Below, one piece after another: positions 1 to 5,033 of a stretch of DNA of 5,060 nt. Position 1 is the first letter of the stretch; the number at the start of each line of letters is the position of its first letter. Below the pieces are notes generated by a model. It made no database searches and was not told the DNA's origin. It saw only the letters and a list, made by a program, of their open reading frames with translations. Source of the DNA: Lachnospiraceae bacterium (lineage in GTDB: Bacteria > Bacillota > Clostridia > Lachnospirales > Lachnospiraceae). Made by a program: the position numbers and the translations under genes. Where the stretch lies: the NCBI GenBank assembly GCA_003520105.1, contig DOVL01000294.1, forward strand, positions 1 to 5,060, given 5' to 3'.

Positions 1-282
1 AATCAGAATATGGATATAACCCATTTTGAAGAGGAACTTGAGTCGTTCAAGCAGGGCTTTGCAAGGAACTACGAGCTTGCGAGCAAGAAGTTCAATGAGG
101 CAATTGATGATATCGATAAAACTATAAAATATCTTGAAAAAACCAAAGAAGCTTTGCTTTCGTCAGAAAACAACCTGCGTCTTGCCAACAACAAGGCAAC
201 GGATCTTACAGTAAAAAGACTGACTAAAAACAATCCGACGATGCAGGCAAAATTCAGAGAGTTGAAGGGAAAAGATGAGTAG
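1..282 (+). CDS. DUF2130-family protein, C-terminal part only
   Basis: This reading frame is open from the first base of the window (Asn-Gln-Asn before the first Met at position 10) and stops with TAG at 280-282, so about 93 C-terminal residues of a longer protein are seen. I recognise the stretch beginning [15 protein letters not shown], followed by [10 protein letters not shown] and [18 protein letters not shown], as the conserved C-terminus of DUF2130 proteins, which are usually about 400 residues or more. Known members are soluble, rich in coiled coil, and have no firmly established function. Heptad-like spacing of Leu/Ile with many Lys/Glu in the visible part fits a helical coiled-coil tail. 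No membrane segment is visible. The Met at position 10 is an internal residue, not a start: it lies inside the conserved motif and has no ribosome binding site. There is no overlap or close coupling with the next gene, which has its own promoter 54 nt downstream. Confidence 0.82.
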   Translation, partial: NQNMDITHFEEELESFKQGFARNYELASKKFNEAIDDIDKTIKYLEKTKEALLSSENNLRLANNKATDLTVKRLTKNNPTMQAKFRELKGKDE

Positions 283-335
283 CAGTTTCGTGATGAAATA
301 AAGATGTAATCAGTATCGGAGCAGGTGATAAACAG

Positions 336-364
336 TTGTTTACAGACCTGTAATGGTATATATT
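336..364 (+). promoter_or_regulatory. Probable sigma-A-type promoter of the zinc-ribbon gene
   Basis: A -35-like TTGTTT at 336-341 is followed after exactly 17 nt by a -10-like TATATT at 359-364, inside an AT-rich run. Transcription would start near 371, giving a leader of about 44 nt that contains the GGAGG at 402-406. The promoter lies after an in-frame upstream GTG at 325, which argues that the GTG is not the real start. The call rests on pattern only. Confidence 0.5.
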
Positions 365-414
365 ATAAGGTGGAGCTGACAGGTTTTGTTATTTGTCACG
401 TGGAGGTAGATGAG

Positions 415-1872
415 ATGTTTTGTCCGTATTGTGGAAGTGAATTATTTGATGGGGCGGCTGTCTGCGCAAAATGTGGTGCAAAGCTGCCTGTTATTCCTGC
501 GCTTCCGACAGGAGCTGATCAGGACAAAACTACAGCTAACGACACCGCAACCGGCACAGGCACCGACCACACACCGGAGGGTGATGTATCACATAACCTC
601 GTGCCTGCAAACGAAACATCGCATGCCCTCGTACCGGTGAATGATGAACCGCATGAACTCGTTCCATACGACAGTTCCGAGAAACTTCCGGCGGTGTACA
701 AACCGAAGAAGAAGCTTTCGAAGAAGACTGTCATAATTGCGGCTGTGATCATAGCAGTTATTGCTGTGGCGGGTATTATTACCGGAATACTCCTTCATAA
801 TAAAGACATAGATAAAACCAATAATTCAAAATGGAGCGAAAAACCTCAGGGCAAGCATATCGCTGCGACTGAACTTCCTTACGCTCCTCAGCTTAACATA
901 GTGCTTTCAAAACTCTATTCTATACGTGTTACGGATGATTTTTATGACGATGGTGAAGAGGGGTTATTTGGCGGCGGCATCAGTGATGAGGATAAAGAGA
1001 TGTTGCAGGCGGATCCGCGTCACTACGATTCACGGGAGATATCGGGCGGCGGACAGGACATTCTTGAAAATATAGTGAAAACATCGAGCGTTGCCGATTT
1101 TTCTATTTATCCGGTTGAGGCTCCGAAGTATTTCAATACAAGAAATGGCGATTCCATGGATCCGTGGGGCAGGGCCGCAACGCTTGGTTCATACAACAAG
1201 TGTGATTCGGATTCTGTCAGGTGGATCGCTATTAATATTTTCAACGCAACCGACAAGGATGTGGATACTCTTACGGACAGAGCGAACAAGAGAAGCGGTT
1301 CGGTAACGGGGTATTATTATTCCGATGACAGTTATTACTATTACGGTGGAAATGCGCCTTCTAAGGGTAAACAGGTTTATGAGATATCCATTGGCGATGT
1401 GATGTTTGACGGAAGCTGCTATTACATCAGCTACCGGATAAATATGGGTTATCTGAGAGATGATTCCGGCGAGGATGTTCCGCAGTATTTAGATGGTTAT
1501 GCCGTCATGGGTCTGAAGGAGATTGATGGTGAAAAATACTGGTCGGTCTATTATCACAGCGGTGAGATTCCGAGCAAGCTGGCAGCTAAAGAATATACGG
1601 ATATCAAGGATATTATTGCCAATGACTGCATGAAATATGTGGTTGATGCGGGCGTTGCAAAGAAGAAGCCGGGATCATATTCGGTCACTGAAGAGTGGCG
1701 CGAGGATATCGGAATTTATTGGCTGGTTCAGATGTATGAGGGCTCGTCAGAGTCCGGTGATCAGGGCAAGACAATTGCTTATTATTTTGTGCACAAGGAT
1801 TGTACAGTTTACGACTGGTGGGATATGTCGGATGAACCGAAAAACATCCCGGTGTATTATAAAAATGAGTGA
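415..1872 (+). CDS. Membrane-anchored zinc-ribbon protein with unrecognised extracytoplasmic domain
   Basis: A 485-residue protein. I chose the ATG at 415 because GGAGG at 402-406 stands 8 nt before it and because the protein then begins directly with a zinc ribbon; an in-frame GTG at 325 would add 30 unconvincing residues and overlap the promoter. Order of parts: a four-Cys zinc ribbon with C3, C6, C17 and C20 (CPYC...CAKC); a Thr/Asp-rich linker; three 10-residue repeats at about 59-86 (SHNLVPAN, SHALVPVN, PHELVPYD); a Lys-rich segment; a transmembrane helix at about 105-127 (VIIAAVIIAVIAVAGIITG); and about 355 remaining residues. The Lys cluster before the helix puts the zinc ribbon in the cytoplasm and the large domain outside (positive-inside rule). 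The outer domain is acidic, with Gly- and Tyr-rich loops such as GYYYSDDSYYYYGG near 299-312; I do not recognise its family. Zinc-ribbon plus one-helix proteins are common in Clostridia as uncharacterised envelope proteins. No function can be assigned. Confidence 0.85.
   Translation: MFCPYCGSELFDGAAVCAKCGAKLPVIPALPTGADQDKTTANDTATGTGTDHTPEGDVSHNLVPANETSHALVPVNDEPHELVPYDSSEKLPAVYKPKKKLSKKTVIIAAVIIAVIAVAGIITGILLHNKDIDKTNNSKWSEKPQGKHIAATELPYAPQLNIVLSKLYSIRVTDDFYDDGEEGLFGGGISDEDKEMLQADPRHYDSREISGGGQDILENIVKTSSVADFSIYPVEAPKYFNTRNGDSMDPWGRAATLGSYNKCDSDSVRWIAINIFNATDKDVDTLTDRANKRSGSVTGYYYSDDSYYYYGGNAPSKGKQVYEISIGDVMFDGSCYYISYRINMGYLRDDSGEDVPQYLDGYAVMGLKEIDGEKYWSVYYHSGEIPSKLAAKEYTDIKDIIANDCMKYVVDAGVAKKKPGSYSVTEEWREDIGIYWLVQMYEGSSESGDQGKTIAYYFVHKDCTVYDWWDMSDEPKNIPVYYKNE
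589..672 (+). repeat. Three in-frame degenerate 30-bp repeats encoding H-x-LVP-x-[ND]
   Basis: The protein segment reads SHNLVPAN, SHALVPVN, PHELVPYD with a strict period of 10 residues (30 bp), placed between the zinc ribbon and the transmembrane helix. Codons for the same residues differ between copies (LVP is ctcgtgcct, ctcgtaccg, ctcgttcca), so the repeat is conserved at protein level but diverged at DNA level. This suggests an old duplication kept for a linear motif or binding role, not a recent slippage product. Confidence 0.8.
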
Positions 1873-1918
1873 AACCGGATCGATGTATTAAATAGACATG
1901 ATAATTAGGTGAAATAAG

Positions 1919-2851
1919 ATGATATACACAGTGACATTTAATCCGTCGCTTGACTATATAGTAACGGTTGACAATTTCAGAGAGGGCGCGACCAACAGAA
2001 CTGCCGAGGAGCTGATGCTTCCGGGCGGAAAAGGAATAAACGTATCAATCGTTCTGAGTAACCTCGGTGTGAAAAATACAGCAGTATATTTCAGTGCGGG
2101 TTTTGTCGGAAGAGAGATCACGAGACGTATAGAGGAATGCGGCATTACTGCCGAAGAGATCATAATTTCTGATGGCTGCTCCAGGATAAATACAAAGCTT
2201 CGTTCTGTCGTGACAGTAAATGATAAAAAAAGAATTAAAGAAACCGAGATCAACGCCTCGGGACCTGTAATACCTGCTGGTAAGGTAGAGGAACTTTTTG
2301 CACTTCTTGACCTTTTGCAATCCGGAGACATACTTGTTCTTGCGGGCAGCATCCCGAAGAGCATGCCGGATACTATTTACAGCGATATCATGAAGAGGCT
2401 TGCAGGCAGAGGTATTGATATGGTTGTCGATGCGACAGGCAGTCTTCTTATGAATGTTCTGGAATATAGGCCTTTCCTCATAAAACCGAACAATCACGAG
2501 CTTGGAGAAATCTTCGGTACAGAGCTTCGCACAAGAGAGAGCGTAATTCCTTATGCTAAGAAGCTGCAGGAAAAAGGTGCGAGAAATGTTCTCATCTCCT
2601 TAGGAGGAGAAGGAGGAGTTCTTGTTGCCGAGGATGGATCGGTTCTTACAAGTGAGGCTCCGGAGGGAGAACTTGTCAATTCGGTCGGTGCCGGAGACTC
2701 AATGGTTGCGGGCTTCATAGCCGGCATCACGGAACGTCCCGGAGATTATAGCCATGCCTTTAAACTTGGGCTCGCGGCCGGTTCGGCAAGTGCATGCTCA
2801 GAGTATCTGGCAACCGGAGATGGTGTGACTCGCATGTACGAATCATTATAA
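1919..2851 (+). CDS. fruK: 1-phosphofructokinase, PfkB (ribokinase) family
   Basis: A 310-residue protein, the usual length for the family. It should transfer phosphate from ATP to fructose-1-phosphate to give fructose-1,6-bisphosphate in the cytoplasm. Visible motifs: an N-terminal TVTFNPSLDY typical of 1-PFK/LacC proteins; the first PfkB signature region, PGGKGINVSIVLSNLG, at 35-50; SRIN(T)KL at 88-94; ETEINASGP at 108-116; LAGSIP at 141-146; IKPNNHEL at 188-195; and the second signature, NSVGAGDSMVAGF, at 254-266, with the catalytic Asp at 260. The ATG is preceded by AGGTGA at 1907-1912 with a 6-nt spacer. About ten charged residues (around 97-107) separate SRINTKLRS from ETEIN, which is longer than I expect. 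The gene begins 46 nt after the zinc-ribbon gene with no terminator or clear promoter between, so read-through is possible. A DeoR regulator follows. Tagatose-6-phosphate kinase (LacC) is the main alternative, because the two share these motifs. Confidence 0.83.
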   Translation: MIYTVTFNPSLDYIVTVDNFREGATNRTAEELMLPGGKGINVSIVLSNLGVKNTAVYFSAGFVGREITRRIEECGITAEEIIISDGCSRINTKLRSVVTVNDKKRIKETEINASGPVIPAGKVEELFALLDLLQSGDILVLAGSIPKSMPDTIYSDIMKRLAGRGIDMVVDATGSLLMNVLEYRPFLIKPNNHELGEIFGTELRTRESVIPYAKKLQEKGARNVLISLGGEGGVLVAEDGSVLTSEAPEGELVNSVGAGDSMVAGFIAGITERPGDYSHAFKLGLAAGSASACSEYLATGDGVTRMYESL

Positions 2852-2880
2852 GCGTGAGATTATATAATGATATGAGATAG

Positions 2881-2896
2881 CGCGTATGATGACGCG
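2881..2896. repeat. Small inverted repeat CGCGT-6-ACGCG
   Basis: CGCGT at 2881-2885 is complementary to ACGCG at 2892-2896 across a 6-nt loop, 29 nt after the kinase stop codon. No T run follows, so it is not a convincing intrinsic terminator. It could be a weak hairpin in a kinase-regulator transcript or part of an operator. A lone TATAAT at 2863-2868 lies just upstream but lacks a good -35 box. Confidence 0.35.
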
Positions 2897-2912
2897 TGAA
2901 TGATTCTGAAAA

Positions 2913-2940
2913 CATTGATATCATTCAATGAAACAATGAA
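2913..2940. promoter_or_regulatory. Candidate operator: dyad plus direct repeats before the DeoR-family gene
   Basis: CATTGA at 2913-2918 and TCAATG at 2925-2930 form a perfect 6-bp dyad around a 6-nt centre. CAATGAA occurs at 2926-2932 and again at 2934-2940, an 8-nt direct repeat that overlaps the right arm. The group ends just before the ribosome binding site of the regulator gene (AGAAAGGA at 2942-2949). DeoR-family repressors often bind repeated short elements next to their own gene, so autoregulation is a reasonable inference. No binding site of this exact sequence is known to me. Confidence 0.4.
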
Positions 2941-2954
2941 CAGAAAGGACAACC

Positions 2955-3701
2955 ATGTTATCCGAAAAACGTCAGGAAGAAATACTTAGAATAGTAAATA
3001 CGGAAAAAAGCGTATCTGTTCAGAAACTCAGAGAACTTTTCAACACATCTGAATCGACGATACGAAGAGATATCATTGCTCTTGACAAGGAAGGAAAACT
3101 CCTGAAGGTCTTTGGGGGAGCTGTTTCTCTTGATGCTCCTGCACCCAGAACAAAGTTTGAGGAGAGGCTGGAGCAGAATCATGATGAAAAGATCAAGATC
3201 GCCAGAGCTGCAGCTGAACTGGTTGAGCCGGGAGAATACATATTTATCGATGCGGGAACGACGACGGGCTATATGATAGAAATGCTCAGAGAGAAACGCG
3301 CGACTTATATCACTAATTCTATTTCGCATGCCAGGAAGCTTGCGGAGAGAGGTTTTCATGTATTTCTTATCGGCGGAGAACTTAAGGATTCGAGTGATTC
3401 GATAGTTGGGGCAGATGCGGTACTTCATATTCAGAAATACCATTTTACGAGGGGCTTTTTTGGCACGAGCGGAATAAGCATGAACGCTTATTTCACGACT
3501 TCCGATGTGCGCGAAGCTCTGATCAAGAGGGTTGCCGTTGAAAATACACTTCCGGGCAACAGATACATCCTTGCGGATCATGATAAGTTCGGCAGTGTCA
3601 GCACCGTAACCTTTTCGGAGTTTATCGGGACGGTTATCATTACGGACCGAAAGCCGGATGATGTATTTATGAGAAGTATAGATATCAGAGTTGTTCGGTA
3701 G
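2955..3701 (+). CDS. DeoR-family transcriptional regulator of sugar metabolism
   Basis: A 248-residue protein, normal for DeoR/GlpR-type repressors. The ATG at 2955 follows AGAAAGGA at 2942-2949. Residues 1-57 form the DeoR winged helix-turn-helix: MLSEKRQEEILRIV, then VSVQKLRELFNTSESTIRRDI with the recognition helix near 32-43, then the wing KVFGGAV at 51-57. Residues about 75-235 form the sugar-phosphate sensor domain, with the family motifs IDAGTTT at 98-104, ITNS at 119-122, IGGELKDSSDSIVG at 139-152, FFGTSGIS at 168-175 and LADHDKFG at 206-213. In this family a phosphorylated sugar binds that domain and relieves repression. Because it directly follows a fruK-like kinase, the effector is plausibly fructose-1-phosphate and the gene would be called fruR; this is inferred from neighbourhood, and a LacR- or GlpR-like role is not excluded. 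The 103-nt gap to the kinase contains dyads but no clear terminator. Confidence 0.88.
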   Translation: MLSEKRQEEILRIVNTEKSVSVQKLRELFNTSESTIRRDIIALDKEGKLLKVFGGAVSLDAPAPRTKFEERLEQNHDEKIKIARAAAELVEPGEYIFIDAGTTTGYMIEMLREKRATYITNSISHARKLAERGFHVFLIGGELKDSSDSIVGADAVLHIQKYHFTRGFFGTSGISMNAYFTTSDVREALIKRVAVENTLPGNRYILADHDKFGSVSTVTFSEFIGTVIITDRKPDDVFMRSIDIRVVR

Positions 3702-3726
3702 ATATTGAAGTTGCACATAAACGGTA

Positions 3727-3783
3727 TTGTTATCGAAATAAAGTTGTATAAAAATCACACTTGTTTAAATCAGACCCATGTTA
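3727..3783 (+). repeat. Four TTGTTA-like hexamers phased every 17 nt upstream of fba
   Basis: TTGTTA at 3727, TTGTAT at 3744, TTGTTT at 3761 and ATGTTA at 3778 begin exactly 17 nt apart, each followed by an A/T-rich half and ending at the -10 box. The third copy is also the -35 box. Regular phasing can indicate binding sites for a repeated-site regulator, but the DNA is AT-rich and the hexamers are short, so chance is a real possibility. Confidence 0.3.
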
Positions 3784-3789
3784 TATAAT
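3761..3789 (+). promoter_or_regulatory. Strong sigma-A-type promoter of fba
   Basis: TTGTTT at 3761-3766, a 17-nt spacer and a perfect TATAAT at 3784-3789 make this the best promoter in the window. Transcription would begin near 3796, leaving a leader of about 86 nt before the aldolase start. It makes fba independent of the upstream kinase-regulator genes, as expected for a glycolytic gene. Confidence 0.72.
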
Positions 3790-3800
3790 ATCATCGGTTA

Positions 3801-3848
3801 GGTAACTAAAACTATATTAGTTATTAAAGCGGCTCCAATCGTGGGGCT
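3801..3848 (+). promoter_or_regulatory. Two adjacent hairpins in the fba 5' leader
   Basis: TAACTAA at 3803-3809 pairs perfectly with TTAGTTA at 3817-3823 (7 bp, 7-nt loop, extendable by two G.U pairs). Immediately after, GGCTCC at 3831-3836 pairs with GGGGCT at 3843-3848 (6 bp including two G.U pairs, loop AATCGT). Both lie between the inferred transcription start and the ribosome binding site GGAGG at 3867-3871. The left arm of the second hairpin contains CTCC at 3833-3836, which could also pair with GGAG of the ribosome binding site. The first dyad could equally be a DNA operator just downstream of the promoter. The structure does not match a riboswitch class I can name. Confidence 0.45.
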
Positions 3849-3881
3849 CACAAACATATATTTTACGGAGGTAAAAACAAA

Positions 3882-4745
3882 ATGTTAGTTTCAGCAGAGA
3901 AGATGCTCAAAGACGCAGTTGCAGGCGGTTATGCAGTTGCACAGTTCAACATCAACAATCTTGAGTGGACCAAGGAGATCCTTCTTGAGTGCGAAGAGCT
4001 CAAGAGCCCTGTTATCCTCGGTGTATCAATGGGTGCTGCAAAGTACATGACAGGATATAAGACAGTTGTTGCTATGGTAAGTGCAATGATCGATTCTCTC
4101 GGAATCACTGTCCCTGTAGCACTTCATCTTGATCATGGTAACTATGAAGCTGCAAAGGCTTGTATCGAGGCCGGATTCTCATCTATCATGTTTGACGGCT
4201 CATCACTTCCACTTGAGGAGAACGTTGCCAAGACTACAGAGCTCGTTGCTATCTGCAAGGAGAAAGGAATCTCTCTTGAGGCAGAAGTAGGCGGAATCGG
4301 CGGCGAGGAAGACGGCGTTGTTTCTACAGGTGAGTGTGCGGATCCTGCAGAGTGCAAGCAGATCAATGATCTTGGTGTAACGATGCTTGCTTGCGGTATC
4401 GGAAATATCCATGGTAAGTATCCTGCAAACTGGGCAGGTCTTCAGTTCAACGTTCTTGAGAGCATCAAGGCAGTTGTTGGTGACAGACCACTCGTTCTTC
4501 ACGGTGGTTCAGGAATTCCTGATGAGCAGATCAAGAAAGCTATCTCAATGGGCGTTGCAAAGGTTAATGTAAATACAGAGCTTCAGCTTGTATTTGCAGA
4601 TGCTACAAGAAAGTACATCGAGGCTGGTAAGGATCTTGAGGGTAAGGGTTATGACCCACGTAAGCTTCTTGCTCCTGGTGCCGCAGCAATCAGAGAAGAA
4701 GTTAAGAACCGTGTTGCAGTTTTCGGTTCGGCTAACAGAGCTTAA
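3882..4745 (+). CDS. fba: Class II fructose-1,6-bisphosphate aldolase
   Basis: A 287-residue zinc-dependent aldolase, close in length to Bacillus FbaA (about 285). It reversibly cleaves fructose-1,6-bisphosphate to dihydroxyacetone phosphate and glyceraldehyde-3-phosphate in glycolysis and gluconeogenesis. The ATG follows GGAGG at 3867-3871 with a 10-nt spacer. Visible family features: AVAQFNINNLEW at 18-29; LHLDHG at 81-86, with the catalytic Asp84 and zinc ligand His85; SIMFDGSSLPLEENV at 101-115; EAEVGGIGGEEDG at 133-145, with a metal-binding Glu (probably 135); GIGNIHGKYP at 172-181, with zinc ligand His177; LHGGSGIP at 206-213, with zinc ligand His207; KVNVNTE at 227-233 for phosphate binding; and YDPRKLL at 257-263. 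All catalytic residues are present. Codon choice is simpler and more biased than in the neighbours (for example Ala mostly gct/gca and Pro mostly cct/cca, against frequent ccg upstream), as for highly expressed genes. Tagatose-bisphosphate aldolase is a less likely alternative. Confidence 0.95.
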   Translation: MLVSAEKMLKDAVAGGYAVAQFNINNLEWTKEILLECEELKSPVILGVSMGAAKYMTGYKTVVAMVSAMIDSLGITVPVALHLDHGNYEAAKACIEAGFSSIMFDGSSLPLEENVAKTTELVAICKEKGISLEAEVGGIGGEEDGVVSTGECADPAECKQINDLGVTMLACGIGNIHGKYPANWAGLQFNVLESIKAVVGDRPLVLHGGSGIPDEQIKKAISMGVAKVNVNTELQLVFADATRKYIEAGKDLEGKGYDPRKLLAPGAAAIREEVKNRVAVFGSANRA

Positions 4746-4759
4746 TAGATTTTACTATC

Positions 4760-4792
4760 ATGCCGGAGGTCGTAAGACTTCCGGCATTTTTT
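4760..4792 (+). terminator. Intrinsic (Rho-independent) terminator of fba
   Basis: ATGCCGGAGGTC at 4760-4771 pairs with GACTTCCGGCAT at 4776-4787 over 12 bp, with a single G.U pair, around a GTAA (GNRA-type) tetraloop. Six T residues follow at 4787-4792. It begins 15 nt after the aldolase stop codon. It is a textbook strong terminator and should end most fba transcripts. Confidence 0.95.
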
Positions 4793-4916
4793 GTGTAGAC
4801 AATGAGCCAAGTGGCTGCATGCATAGAATATGCATATGCAGACATTTGGCGAATGACCATCACCGAGTGACGTAGTCACGAGGGGATGAGCTGACGTAGT
4901 CAGCATCTACACAAAA
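4789..4916 (+). other. Densely base-paired four-way-junction element (structured RNA or palindromic repeat)
   Basis: I fold this by eye as follows. Closing helix P1: TTTTGTGTAGA at 4789-4799 with TCTACACAAAA at 4906-4916, 11 perfect pairs. P2: 4806-4850, 19 pairs in segments of 8 (one G.U), 4 and 7, with a G.A mismatch at 4814/4842, a 2-nt bulge at 4836-4837 and a GAA loop. P3: CATCACC at 4858-4864 with GGGGATG at 4882-4888 (one A.G mismatch), capped by GTGAC-GTA-GTCAC at 4867-4879. P4: GCTGAC-GTA-GTCAGC at 4890-4904. Only one or two bases separate most helices. Tandem G.A mismatches occur at 4804-4805/4851-4852 and 4865-4866/4880-4881. No convincing protein is encoded here: a frame reading through both fba and this region is a shadow. 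It could be a non-coding RNA, a leader of the next gene, or a MITE/REP-type mobile palindrome. I do not recognise a named family. Confidence 0.6.
4867..4904. repeat. Two copies of TGACGTAGTCA in neighbouring hairpins
   Basis: The 11-mer TGACGTAGTCA is found at 4868-4878 and 4892-4902, 24 nt apart. Each copy forms the upper part of a hairpin with a GTA triloop, but the closing base pairs differ (G-C in the first; two pairs, G-C and C-G, in the second). The identical cores with different flanks suggest a duplicated structural unit. Confidence 0.85.
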
Positions 4917-4923
4917 GTGTAGA
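4906..4923 (+). repeat. Alternative hairpin TCTACAC-AAAA-GTGTAGA
   Basis: TCTACAC at 4906-4912 pairs perfectly with GTGTAGA at 4917-4923 around an AAAA loop. The same left arm is also the 3' strand of the large closing helix with GTGTAGA at 4793-4799, so the two pairings exclude each other. An A-rich tract follows rather than a T run, so this is not an intrinsic terminator on the + strand; on the - strand the T run precedes the hairpin and so does not terminate there either. Confidence 0.7.
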
Positions 4924-4924
4924 C

Positions 4925-5000
4925 CCAAAAAGAATAAAAAAGAAAAATAAAAACTACAAGATTTTGTGTATTTGTGGTAGTATATCGTAGAGAGATTATG
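4925..5000 (+). promoter_or_regulatory. A-rich tract and probable promoter region of a downstream gene
   Basis: Positions 4927-4953 are almost purely A with scattered G and T, which resembles an UP element or a bent A-tract. It is followed by an extended -10-like TGGTAGTAT at 4975-4983 without a good -35 box. An alternative is TTGTGG at 4972-4977 with GATTAT at 4994-4999 after a 16-nt spacer. A + strand promoter here is likely because fba ends at a strong terminator and a possible start codon with ribosome binding site lies at 5023-5036, but the exact boxes are uncertain. Confidence 0.35.
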
Positions 5001-5033
5001 TGCGCTTTTAAGTGCATGAATCGGAGCGAATGT

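Noticed and set aside
325..414. Upstream GTG start adding 30 residues to the zinc-ribbon protein
   Set aside because: The extension overlaps the inferred promoter, lacks a good ribosome binding site, and would bury the zinc ribbon that normally begins at the N-terminus; ATG at 415 has GGAGG at the right distance.
1873..1918. Terminator or promoter between the zinc-ribbon gene and the kinase gene
   Set aside because: I see no GC hairpin with a T run and no -35/-10 pair; GATAAT at 1900-1905 has no partner box.
2204..2241. Frameshift in the kinase gene around the A run
   Set aside because: Family motifs on both sides (SRIN and ETEIN) are in the same frame, so the extra residues are an in-frame insertion.
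2045..2497. - strand open frame of 150 codons opposite the kinase
   Set aside because: Antisense shadow of fruK with no recognisable domain or start signal.
2958..3758. Long - strand open frame of 266 codons opposite the DeoR-family gene
   Set aside because: It lies almost entirely antisense to a well-supported gene, has no family motifs or convincing ribosome binding site, and its composition is what a codon-constrained opposite strand gives.
3702..3881. Catabolite-responsive element (cre) or known riboswitch upstream of fba
   Set aside because: No good match to the TGWAARCGYTWNCW pattern and no conserved core of a riboswitch class I can name.
4588..4875. + strand open frame running from inside fba through the terminator
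   Set aside because: It is out of frame with fba, has no start signal, and crosses a strong terminator and the paired element.
4867..4904. CRISPR-like array
   Set aside because: Only two 11-nt palindromic copies 24 nt apart, unlike 23-47 nt repeats with regular spacers; they are explained better by hairpins.
4906..4953. Second intrinsic terminator
   Set aside because: The hairpin at 4906-4923 is followed on the + strand by an A-rich tract, and on the - strand the T run comes before, not after, the hairpin.
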